Source: JAWWPG01 sp037719575
GTDB taxonomy: Bacteria; Actinomycetota; Actinomycetes; Propionibacteriales; Nocardioidaceae
DNA length: 24,288 bases
Direction: 5' to 3'
NCBI GenBank assembly: GCA_037719575.1
Contig: JBBJMF010000037.1
Location: forward strand, 1 to 24,288
Positions 13,360 to 19,714 of the stretch are shown here, one piece after another. The translations under genes and the position numbers were made by a program. Position 1 is the first letter of the stretch; each line of letters starts with the position of its first letter. The notes under the pieces are model-generated. The model ran no database searches. It worked only from the letters and a program-made list of their open reading frames with translations, and was not told the origin of the DNA.

Positions 13360-14511
13360 ATGAGCGACGAGCCCACACCTGACCAACCAGACTCCGCGGA
13401 CGCCCCCACCCCGGCGCGTCCGACGTCTGCCGAGGGAGCCGGCGCGACGCCGTACCCGGTGAAGCGGCGGAACTTCTTCCGCCGCCACCTCGCGCTGACC
13501 TCGCTATTGGTGATCTTCGTGGTGCTGGTCGGCAGTGCGGGCGGCTTCGTGTGGTACCTCAACCACGAGCTCGGCAAGATCCAGACATTCCCGGGTGCCG
13601 TCGCCCCCCGCACGGACTCGAACGGCAACGTCATTCCCGACAACGGTCGCCCGCTGAACATCCTGGTTCTCGGGTCCGACGACGGTGACAACGTGCAGAC
13701 CGTCGCGGGCGACCTGGCCGACGGCACCTGGACGCCGGGCGCGCACCGCAGCGACACGATCATCATGATGCACCTGCCGGCCGACCGGAAGTCGGCGCAG
13801 ATCTTCTCGATCCCGCGCGACTCCTGGGTCAAGGTGCCGACGTTCCCGGGCGACATCAACGGATACGCCAAGATCAACGCGGCCTTCTCGTGGGGCGGGC
13901 CGGCGCTCGCGGTGCGCACGATCCAGGACTTCACCGGGCTGCACATCGACCACGTCGCGATGATCGACTGGAACGGGTTCAAGGGTCTCACGGACGCCCT
14001 CGGCGGGGTCCGGGTCTACATCCCCGAGACCTTCACCGCCACGCAAAGCGTCACCTGGACCAAGGGATGGCAGACGCTCGACGGCGAGAGGGCGCTGCAG
14101 TACGTGCGGACCCGCCATGGCCTGCTCGAAGGCGACTTCGCCCGGATCGAGCGCCAGCAGAACTTCCTGCGCACGATCATGAACTCGCTGCTCTCGACGA
14201 GCACGTTCGTGAACCCGATCAAGCTGGCCAAGGTCGTCGGCACCATCTCGAGCTTCATCCAGGTCGACGACACCTGGAGCACGGGCGACATCCGGAACCT
14301 CGCGCTCGACTCGAAGGACCTGCGCAGCTCCAACGTCCAGTTCACGACCGCACCGTTCGGCAGCTACGACTACGTGGCGGGTCAGTCGATCGTGCGGCTC
14401 GACCCGGTCAAGTCCCAGCAGCTCTTCCGCGCCTTCGACCACGGCAGCCTCACCGAGTACCTGAAGAACAACCCCGGCAGTGCCCTTCCGGGCAGCCAGT
14501 CCGTCAAGTAG
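13360..14511 (+). CDS. LCP-family (LytR-CpsA-Psr) cell-wall polymer ligase
   Basis: LCP proteins attach teichoic acid, arabinogalactan or capsule-type polymers to peptidoglycan on the outer face of the membrane. This 383-residue protein has a disordered Pro/Ala-rich cytoplasmic N-terminus (about 1-35), a basic stretch (KRRNFFRRH), one membrane helix (about 40-62, LALTSLLVIFVVLVGSAGGF) and the extracytoplasmic LCP domain. Domain motifs include LNILVLGSDD, RSDTIIMMHLPADRKSAQIF, SIPRDSW, KINAAFSWGG and ALQYVRTRH followed by GDFARIERQQNFL. The conserved Asp and Arg residues that bind the pyrophosphate are present. No LytR_C domain follows. I place the start at ATG 13360; a TTG at 13342 would add six residues. 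An ECF-type promoter precedes it. Confidence 0.92.
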   Translation: MSDEPTPDQPDSADAPTPARPTSAEGAGATPYPVKRRNFFRRHLALTSLLVIFVVLVGSAGGFVWYLNHELGKIQTFPGAVAPRTDSNGNVIPDNGRPLNILVLGSDDGDNVQTVAGDLADGTWTPGAHRSDTIIMMHLPADRKSAQIFSIPRDSWVKVPTFPGDINGYAKINAAFSWGGPALAVRTIQDFTGLHIDHVAMIDWNGFKGLTDALGGVRVYIPETFTATQSVTWTKGWQTLDGERALQYVRTRHGLLEGDFARIERQQNFLRTIMNSLLSTSTFVNPIKLAKVVGTISSFIQVDDTWSTGDIRNLALDSKDLRSSNVQFTTAPFGSYDYVAGQSIVRLDPVKSQQLFRAFDHGSLTEYLKNNPGSALPGSQSVK

Positions 14512-14530
14512 CAGGAGGCCAGCTGACCCG

Positions 14531-15004
14531 TTGAGCGCGGGCGTCCGGCCGGGTAGACAGGGGACCAGGGCAATCATCGACAGCTCCGGCTTGTCCCACG
14601 TCCGACTCACCGTGACCGACATCGAGCGCTCCAAGGCGTTCTACGACCGGGTATTCGGCTGGCCGGTGGCGATGGACATGTCAGCCCAGGTGGACGAGCC
14701 CGGCGTCAGGCAGTCCTCGGAGCAGCTCTACGGCGGCACCATCTACCAAACGCCGTCAGGAACGCTCTTCGGACTGCGGCCGGTCGCAGTGGACGGCCAG
14801 CGCTTCGACCCTGAGCACGCCGGCCTCGACCATGTGAGCTTCACGGTCGACTCACGGGACACCCTCGTCGCCGCGATGGAGAGCTTCGAGTCCGAGGGCA
14901 TCCCGCACGGCGACGTCACCGACCTGGACGACGCGGGTATTGCGATCCTGTCGTTCAGCGACCCCGACGGAGTCCACCTCGAGCTCACCGCCCCCCTCGC
15001 CTAA
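14531..15004 (+). CDS. VOC-superfamily protein (glyoxalase/dioxygenase-like)
   Basis: A VOC domain starts at SGLSHVRLTVTDIERSKAFY and continues DRVFGWPVAM. The second half contains LDHVSFTVDSRDTLVAAMES and ends FSDPDGVHLELTAPLA. The His in LSHVRL, the His in LDHVSF and the Glu in HLEL are the usual metal ligands, so this one could be a metal-dependent enzyme; the substrate is unknown. The start is uncertain. TTG at 14531 follows AGGAGG (14513-14518) just after the LCP stop, but the spacing is long. TTG at 14591 begins right at the domain. No ATG or GTG occurs between. It probably shares the LCP transcript and converges on the cupin gene. Confidence 0.8.
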   Translation: MSAGVRPGRQGTRAIIDSSGLSHVRLTVTDIERSKAFYDRVFGWPVAMDMSAQVDEPGVRQSSEQLYGGTIYQTPSGTLFGLRPVAVDGQRFDPEHAGLDHVSFTVDSRDTLVAAMESFESEGIPHGDVTDLDDAGIAILSFSDPDGVHLELTAPLA

Positions 15005-15083
15005 AGGCGCTGCCCCCTTCCCGGTTCGTTGGTTCGGATGGGGCTCAAGAACTGCCCACCGAGGCGGACGAATCCGGATCACG

Positions 15084-15440
15084 TCAGCTGGACAGCTCGC
15101 GGTCGTAGTCGTCGTCGAGGCGCTCGATGTCGTCCTCACCGAAGTAGCTGCCCGTCTGGATCTCGATGAACGTCAGGTCAATGCCGCCGTCGTTGCCGAT
15201 TCGGTGCGCCGCGCCGACCGGGATGTCGACGACACTTCCCTGCGACACCTGCCGGTCGTCGTCGTCGAGGGTCACGACGCCCCGTCCGGCCACCACGAAC
15301 CAGTGCTCGGCCCTCAACCGGTGCCGCTGGTAGCTGATGCGCTCACCCGGGAGCACCGTGATCGACTTCACGCGATAGCCGTCGCCCTCGTCCACCACCT
15401 CGTAGTACCCCCACGGGCGCACGTCTCGCTGGTTGGCCAC
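15084..15440 (-). CDS. Stand-alone cupin of the type II phosphomannose isomerase family
   Basis: The 118-residue protein is equivalent to the C-terminal cupin domain of bifunctional ManC/PMI enzymes, without the mannose-1-phosphate guanylyltransferase part. It begins RPWGYYEVVDEGDGYRVKSI and continues with LPGERISYQRHRLRAEHWFV, VAGRGVVTLDDDD and IPVGAAHRIGNDG, ending IEIQTGSYFGEDDIERLDDD. The cupin metal ligands (His in QRHR, Glu-His in AEHW, the later His in AHRIGN) are present, so isomerisation of mannose-6-phosphate to fructose-6-phosphate is possible but unproven for the stand-alone form. The GTG at 15440 has GAGGAG upstream. TAGACT at 15501-15506 is a possible -10. It converges on the VOC gene and is divergent from the DUF1203 gene. 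Confidence 0.88.
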   Translation of the reverse strand: MANQRDVRPWGYYEVVDEGDGYRVKSITVLPGERISYQRHRLRAEHWFVVAGRGVVTLDDDDRQVSQGSVVDIPVGAAHRIGNDGGIDLTFIEIQTGSYFGEDDIERLDDDYDRELSS

Positions 15441-15500
15441 GGTCTCTCCTCGCTGCCGGTTGGCGCCTCGACGGCAGGCCGGCTCCGTCCGAACCTGGCC

Positions 15501-15510
15501 AGTCTAGTGT
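15501..15510. promoter_or_regulatory. Overlapping divergent -10 hexamers
   Basis: On the minus strand TAGACT (15506-15501) could serve the cupin gene with a leader of about 55 nt. On the plus strand TAGTGT (15505-15510) overlaps it by two bases and could serve the DUF1203 gene. Neither has a clear -35. Confidence 0.33.
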
Positions 15511-15594
15511 CGCGCCCGATCCTGGGATGGCACGGCGTCGTACGACGTCCGGACCGTCATCTCACGTTTGGTGAGACGCCAGCGTCTTCCAGGG

Positions 15595-16212
15595 ATGAGC
15601 TCTCCAACGACCTATCGGACCCACCACGAGGACCGTCCAGCGAAGGCAGCCGCGACGACGCCGGCGTTTCGGGTCGAGGCCATTGCTTCCGACCACCTGG
15701 ACCGGATCCGCGCCGCGGGCCGAGACGACTTCGGCAACCCCTTCGATGTCACGGTCGACGTCGACGGTGGGTCGCCGCTGCGGTGCTGCCTCCGGCCAAC
15801 TGAACCCGGCGAGCGGATCGCGCTGATCGCCCACTCGCCCTCCCCCGGCCCTGGACCGTACGCCGAGGTCGGCCCGGTGTTCGTGCACGCCGAAGCATGC
15901 CGCGGCTACCAGACGCCCGCGCAGTACCCGCCGGGCTACCGGGACTGGGCGCCGATGATCTTCCGGCCGTACGACGCAAGCGGCGCGATGGTCTACCCGG
16001 CCCTGGCCATGGTGGAGGCGGAGCACGCTGAGCGAGTGATCGCCACGATGCTCGCCGACCCCGGGATCGAGCTCATCCACGCCCGCAACGTCTATGCCGG
16101 CTGCTTCATGTTCACGATCCATCGACAGCCTGCGCTGGCCGAGTCAGAGCGTCAGCTCGACCTCAGCGACGGCGCCGGTGGCGGCGCTGACCGTGGCCTC
16201 GACGGCGGGTGA
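15595..16212 (+). CDS. DUF1203 protein with C-terminus read through into sseC
   Basis: The product (205 residues from the ATG at 15595) matches the DUF1203 family. The core runs from FRVEAIASDHLDRIRAAGRD through GERIALIAHSPSPGPGPYAE and VGPVFVHAEACRGYQTPAQY to NVYAGCFMFTIHR, with the GPVFVHAEAC segment typical of the family. Function is unknown. The family normally ends just after FTIHR. Here another 26 or so residues follow, ending DLSDGAGGGADRGLDGG, and this low-complexity tail is antisense to the end of sseC (69-bp overlap). It therefore looks like loss of the original stop. Upstream TTG and GTG codons at 15568 and 15571 are alternative starts. The 154-bp region before it is shared with the divergent cupin gene. 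Confidence 0.82.
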   Translation: MSSPTTYRTHHEDRPAKAAATTPAFRVEAIASDHLDRIRAAGRDDFGNPFDVTVDVDGGSPLRCCLRPTEPGERIALIAHSPSPGPGPYAEVGPVFVHAEACRGYQTPAQYPPGYRDWAPMIFRPYDASGAMVYPALAMVEAEHAERVIATMLADPGIELIHARNVYAGCFMFTIHRQPALAESERQLDLSDGAGGGADRGLDGG

Positions 16213-16437
16213 GCCTGCCGCGAGCACCCGGACCGTCCACACCCCCGCCGCGGCGAAGAAGCGGAACTCCCCGGCCGCCCCCGTCGGCACCTCGGCGGTG
16301 AACTCACCGCCCCGGTCGAGGAGCCGGACGTAGGCGCCCTGCACGGGCCGTCCCGCCCGCACGACCGTGCCCTGGATGACCGCCTGGGTGGCGAGATCGA
16401 CGTACGCCGTTCGCGAGGTCGCTCCGCCACAGCTCAT
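16144..16437 (-). CDS. sseC: SseC-like DUF1416 protein
   Basis: This 97-residue protein is the DUF1416 partner encoded next to thiosulfate sulfurtransferases in actinobacteria (SseC of mycobacteria). It begins MSCGGATSRT, with a Cys at residue 3. A single beta-sandwich-like domain follows, with TQAVIQGTVVRAGRPVQGAY and GEFRFFAAAGVWTVRVLAAG, resembling a carboxypeptidase-regulatory or transthyretin-like fold. Its role in sulfur metabolism is not established. The ATG overlaps the CysA2 stop codon (ATGA), so the two are translationally coupled and presumably work together. Its 3' end overlaps the convergent DUF1203 gene by 69 bp. Confidence 0.93.
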   Translation of the reverse strand: MSCGGATSRTAYVDLATQAVIQGTVVRAGRPVQGAYVRLLDRGGEFTAEVPTGAAGEFRFFAAAGVWTVRVLAAGSPAVEATVSAATGAVAEVELTL

Positions 16438-17285
16438 GGGGCCCGGCCGGGCTCGTCGCCGAGCGCCACGGGCACCCCGACGAGTGAGCCGTACTCGGTC
16501 CACGAGCCGTCGTAGTTCTTCACGTTCGACTGCTCGAGGAGCTCGTGCAGCACGAACCAGGTGTGCGCGCTGCGCTCCCCGATCCGGCAGTAGGCGATGG
16601 TGTCCGTGCCGGAATCGACCCCGGCTGACGAGTAGAGCGCCGACAGCTGGTCCTGGGACCGGAATGTGCCGTCTTCGTTGGCCGCCTTGCTCCACGGCAC
16701 GTTGACCGCCGTCGGGACGTGGCCGGCGCGCTGAGCGGACTCCTGCGGCAGGTGGGCCGGGGCGAGCAGCCGGCCGGCGTACTCGTCGGGAGACCGGACG
16801 TCGACAAGGTTACGCGACCCGATCGAGTCGACGACCTCGTCGCGGAACGCGCGGATCGACAGGTCGGGAGCCTGTGCCTGGTAGGTGGCTCGGTCGCGTT
16901 CCACCACCTCGTCGGTCAGGGCGCGGCCGTCGAGCTCCCACTTCTTGCGACCGCCGTCGAGCAGCACGACCGAGTCATGCCCGTAGAGCTTGAAGTACCA
17001 GTAGGCGTACGCCGCGAACCAGTTGTTGTTGCCGCCGTACAGCACGATCGTGTCGTCGTTCCCGATGCCGAGGCGGCCGAGCAGCTCGCCGAACTGCTGC
17101 TGGTCGACGAAGTCGCGGCGGACGGGGTCCTGCAGGTCGTCCTGCCAGTGGATCTTGACAGCGCCCGAGATGTGCCCGCCGTCGTAGGCCGTCGTGTCCT
17201 CGTCAACCTCGACGAGGACGACTCCGCCGTCGTCGAGATGGCTCTCGACCCAGTCGGCGTCGACAAGGGCTGCGTCGCGACTCAT
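16434..17285 (-). CDS. cysA2: Thiosulfate sulfurtransferase (rhodanese), CysA2-like
   Basis: The 283-residue enzyme has two tandem rhodanese domains and would transfer sulfane sulfur from thiosulfate to a thiophilic acceptor. The N-terminal inactive domain starts ALVDADWVESHLDDGGVVLV and includes DDTIVLYGGNNNWFAAYAYW. The C-terminal domain carries the active-site loop YCRIGERSAHTWF, where Cys of the CRxGxR motif holds the persulfide. It is an orthologue of the mycobacterial CysA2/CysA3 type. The ATG at 17285 has GGAGGG upstream; an in-frame GTG at 17345 is possible but adds non-conserved residues. Coupled to sseC. A possible -10 (TAGCCT) lies about 90 bp upstream. I searched the leader for the Cys-rich or HVDL-type leader peptides known before actinobacterial sulfur genes and found none. 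Confidence 0.94.
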   Translation of the reverse strand: MSRDAALVDADWVESHLDDGGVVLVEVDEDTTAYDGGHISGAVKIHWQDDLQDPVRRDFVDQQQFGELLGRLGIGNDDTIVLYGGNNNWFAAYAYWYFKLYGHDSVVLLDGGRKKWELDGRALTDEVVERDRATYQAQAPDLSIRAFRDEVVDSIGSRNLVDVRSPDEYAGRLLAPAHLPQESAQRAGHVPTAVNVPWSKAANEDGTFRSQDQLSALYSSAGVDSGTDTIAYCRIGERSAHTWFVLHELLEQSNVKNYDGSWTEYGSLVGVPVALGDEPGRAP

Positions 17286-17466
17286 TTCGATGTCCCTCCG
17301 AACGTTGCGGCCACCCGAAGGAGACCAGGCCAGCAGACGAAGCACCTGCGGGGTACGCCGCAGTGCCAGCTACCAGGCTATGTCGATCCTGGCGCCCGAG
17401 GGCGGGCGTTTGCATGGTGAGATCGGGCAGGGGACCAGCCTCCCACGCGCCCGGCCGGCGCGACGG

Positions 17467-17796
17467 CTACGGCTGCGCAGGCGGAGCCTGTCCGCCCGCG
17501 AACGGCGGCAGCACCTCCAGCACGTCACCCGGACCGACCGGCACGGTCGCACGGTCGCGCGAACCCAGCGGGGTGTCCCCGAGCAGCAGCGAGCTCACCG
17601 CCAAGACCTGGAGCAGGCGGGGGTTGTCGGCGTGGACGCGGTGCACCGCCGCGAGCACGTCGGCAACCGAGCCGCCACTGACGACGTCCTCCGCGCGCCC
17701 GGCGGCAGCGCGGGCGGCCGCCCAGTACCGCACCGTCACCACCACTGTCCCGGTGTCGGCGGAGGCTTCTCTCGGCGATATCGGCGCGCTCTCCAC
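17467..17796 (-). CDS. MoaD/ThiS-family sulfur carrier with a 7-residue tail after GG
   Basis: This beta-grasp protein (109 residues from GTG 17796) resembles MoaD/ThiS sulfur carriers. The domain is VVVTVRYWAAARAAAGRAED near the N-terminus, then LLQVLAVSSLLLGDTPLG and GPGDVLEVLPPFAGG. The final GG is where such carriers are adenylated and thiocarboxylated, so it should be the C-terminus. Here seven residues (QAPPAQP) follow. The codon right after GGC-GGA is CAG, one transition away from TAG, which suggests a lost stop. The tail may block function or be cut off, as JAMM proteases do for some ThiS-like proteins. The GTG at 17796 is chosen because GACAAT lies 6 nt upstream; a GTG at 17745 starts nearer the domain. 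It lies between cysA2 and glnR, divergent from glnR. Confidence 0.87.
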   Translation of the reverse strand: MESAPISPREASADTGTVVVTVRYWAAARAAAGRAEDVVSGGSVADVLAAVHRVHADNPRLLQVLAVSSLLLGDTPLGSRDRATVPVGPGDVLEVLPPFAGGQAPPAQP

Positions 17797-17808
17797 TCCG
17801 GTATTGTC
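17797..17808 (-). promoter_or_regulatory. Candidate leaderless -10 of the MoaD/ThiS gene
   Basis: On the minus strand GACAAT (17808-17803), ACCGGA, then GTG at 17796. It matches the six-nucleotide spacing seen at other starts in the window and is the reason for preferring this start. Confidence 0.42.
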
Positions 17809-17910
17809 GCAAGCCAACACGACCGGCGCCGAGGTGTCCCGCGATGCGGAGTGCCTCGGCACGACTCCCGGCCTGGACCGTCATGGGGCCACATGTGGGG
17901 TGATCGGCAG

Positions 17911-18693
17911 ATGAGCAGCCTGCTGCTGCTGACCGACTCGCCCGGTGGGGTCTCCCATGTGCTGCCGGCGCTCGAGCTCCTTCCCCATCGAGTGCGGGTC
18001 CTCCCCGCTGAGGCGACGGTGCTCCTCGATGCTCCCGAGTGCGACGCGCTCCTTGTCGACGGGCGCCATCACCTGGCGACGGTGCGCAGCCTGTGTCGGC
18101 TCATCCAGCACACCGGGGTCGAGGTTCCGGTGCTCGTGGTCGTCACCGAGGGCGGCCTGGCGGCCGTGGCGGCCGACTGGGGGGTCGACGACGTCGTCGT
18201 CTCCACGGCCGGGCCAGCCGAGGTCGAGGCACGGATCCGGCTGGCATGCGGTCGACTCACGATGGCACTGGCAACCGCGGCTACCCAGGTGGTGGTCGGC
18301 GGAGGCGGTCTCACGGTCGACGAGACGTCGTACGCCGCCCGCGTCGCAGACCGTGACCTCCAGCTGACGTTCAAGGAGTTCGAGCTCGTCAAGTTCCTCG
18401 CGCAGCATCCGGGGCGGGTGTTCAGCCGCCAGCAGCTGCTCGACGAGGTGTGGGGCATGGACTACTTCGGCGGCACCCGCACGGTCGACGTCCATGTCCG
18501 ACGGCTGCGGGCCAAACTGGGCACCGAGCACGAGCAGCTCATCGGCACCGTGCGCAACGTCGGCTACCGGTTCGTGGTGCCGGCGCCCCGGCGGACGGGG
18601 CTGCCGGCCACCGCCCGCGAGGGCGGCCGACCCGGGACGGCCGACCTCCTCGAGGACGACGACGCCTCGCATCCGTCCCGGTCGAACCGCTGA
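17911..18693 (+). CDS. glnR: GlnR-type OmpR-family nitrogen regulator
   Basis: The 260-residue protein has an N-terminal receiver-like domain (1 to about 120) and a C-terminal winged-helix DNA-binding domain (about 140-233). The latter includes LTFKEFELVKFLAQHPGRVF, then SRQQLLDEVWGMDYFGGTRT and VDVHVRRLRAKLGTEHEQLI. The receiver (MSSLLLLTDSPGGVSHVLPA, then DALLVDGR and VTEGGLAAVAADWGVDD) matches actinobacterial GlnR, which controls glnA, amtB and nitrite genes. GlnR has no partner kinase and its receiver is atypical; Asp50 in LLVDGR is the retained acidic residue. Location beside a sulfurtransferase gene and mshD matches Streptomyces glnR and Rv0818. A basic-acidic tail of about 27 residues is extra. 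ATG 17911 is preferred to ATG 17893. Its stop overlaps the mshD start. Confidence 0.92.
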   Translation: MSSLLLLTDSPGGVSHVLPALELLPHRVRVLPAEATVLLDAPECDALLVDGRHHLATVRSLCRLIQHTGVEVPVLVVVTEGGLAAVAADWGVDDVVVSTAGPAEVEARIRLACGRLTMALATAATQVVVGGGGLTVDETSYAARVADRDLQLTFKEFELVKFLAQHPGRVFSRQQLLDEVWGMDYFGGTRTVDVHVRRLRAKLGTEHEQLIGTVRNVGYRFVVPAPRRTGLPATAREGGRPGTADLLEDDDASHPSRSNR

Positions 18694-19637
18694 TGGGCTC
18701 CGGCGACGCAGCCGACAGCTCCAGGGTCACCTTGACCCGCACTCAGCACGTCACCGAGGCGGAGGCGGCGGACATCGACGCCATCGCCGCCACCGCCGGG
18801 GTCATCGACGGGGTCAGCCCGCTCGACGACCAGGTGCGCACCGAAATGGTGTTCGGCGCCGGCGACGACTCGCACCACATCCTCGGCCGGCTGACTGGTC
18901 ACGCGAGGGTCGTGGGATACGGCCACGTGACGGGTGGGGACGGCGGCCTCAGCGGGCACCTCGTGGTCCATCCGGACCATCGCCTTCACGGCATCGGTAG
19001 CGCCTTCGTCGGTCACCTGCTCGGCGCGTTGGGCGCCAACGAGCAGGCGGGGCTGCGGCTCTGGGCGCACGGCGACACCGTCGGCGCGCGGGCGCTGGCC
19101 GCGGCCCGGGGCTTCCACCGGGTGCGGGAGCTGAGGCAGCTGCACCGAGCCCTCTCGGTTGCCGCCCCCGCACCGTCGTACCCGGAAACCGTCACGGTCC
19201 GCACATTCGAGCCGGACCGCGACGACGAGGCGTGGGTGGCGCTCAACGCGGCGGCGTTCGCCGACCATCCAGAGCAGGGCCGCCTGGGCCTCGCGGACTT
19301 GCGACACCGGACGGCCCAACCGTGGTTCGACGCCCGGGGATTCTTCCTCGCCGAGCGGGACGGCGCCCTCGTCGGCTCGCACTGGACCAAGGTCCATCCG
19401 GCTGCCGAGACGGGCGCTGCGCCCGTCGGCGAGGTCTACGCGGTGGGGGTGCACCCGGGCGCGCAGGGGCTCGGCCTGGGCAAGGCCCTCACGCTGACCG
19501 GGCTGCAGCACCTGCGCGAGGAGGGTCTGGCCGAGGTGATGCTGTACGTCGACGGCGACAACGCCGCCGGCTTGGGCCTCTACGAGCGTCTCGGCTTCAC
19601 GACATCACGCGTTGATGTGATGTATGGGCTGCCCTGA
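18693..19637 (+). CDS. mshD: Mycothiol synthase
   Basis: MshD acetylates Cys-GlcN-Ins with acetyl-CoA to complete mycothiol, the main low-molecular-weight thiol of actinobacteria. The 314-residue protein has two GNAT domains in tandem. The N-terminal one contains SGHLVVHPDHRLHGIGSAFV, and the C-terminal active one contains EVYAVGVHPGAQGLGLGKAL and ends VMLYVDGDNAAGLGLYERLG followed by FTTSRVDVMYGLP. The acetyl-CoA-binding R/Q-x-x-G-x-G/A loops are visible in both (HRLHGIGS, AQGLGLGK). Length matches M. tuberculosis MshD (Rv0819, 315). The ATG shares a base with the glnR stop (TGATG), so the regulator and enzyme are translationally coupled. This is one of the best lineage markers in the window. 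Confidence 0.95.
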   Translation: MGSGDAADSSRVTLTRTQHVTEAEAADIDAIAATAGVIDGVSPLDDQVRTEMVFGAGDDSHHILGRLTGHARVVGYGHVTGGDGGLSGHLVVHPDHRLHGIGSAFVGHLLGALGANEQAGLRLWAHGDTVGARALAAARGFHRVRELRQLHRALSVAAPAPSYPETVTVRTFEPDRDDEAWVALNAAAFADHPEQGRLGLADLRHRTAQPWFDARGFFLAERDGALVGSHWTKVHPAAETGAAPVGEVYAVGVHPGAQGLGLGKALTLTGLQHLREEGLAEVMLYVDGDNAAGLGLYERLGFTTSRVDVMYGLP

Positions 19638-19677
19638 CAGCACCGAGGCGCGGGCAGTCTATCGGTCTGCGTCGACG

Positions 19678-19714
19678 TTGCGCGCCGTTCACCCGCAGGT
19701 GAGAGCATGGCGTC
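19678..19714 (+). promoter_or_regulatory. ppk promoter with a GTTCACC site in a small palindrome
   Basis: GAGCAT (19703-19708) lies 6 nt before the ATG at 19715, and TTGCGC (19678-19683) lies 19 nt further up. Between them GTTCACC (19687-19693) matches one unit of the actinobacterial PHO box, bound by PhoP/RegX3-type regulators under phosphate starvation. It overlaps the inverted repeat TCACC-CGCA-GGTGA (19689-19702). Only one GTTCACC unit is present, so a true PHO box is uncertain. Confidence 0.4.

Noticed and set aside
15021..15077. Inverted repeat CCGGTTCGT / ACGAATCCGG between the VOC and cupin genes
   Set aside because: It is 9 bp with a bulge and a loop of nearly 40 nt, and has no T-run; too weak to call a terminator.
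16281..16695. Longer upstream start for the sseC frame
   Set aside because: The extension lies inside cysA2 in another frame. The ATG at 16437 overlapping the cysA2 stop and the MSCGGA family start fit better.
17286..17420. Attenuator leader peptide or riboswitch before cysA2
   Set aside because: No poly-Cys or HVDL-type short frame and no recognisable riboswitch core was found. The short frame starting at 17415 on the minus strand has no such motif.
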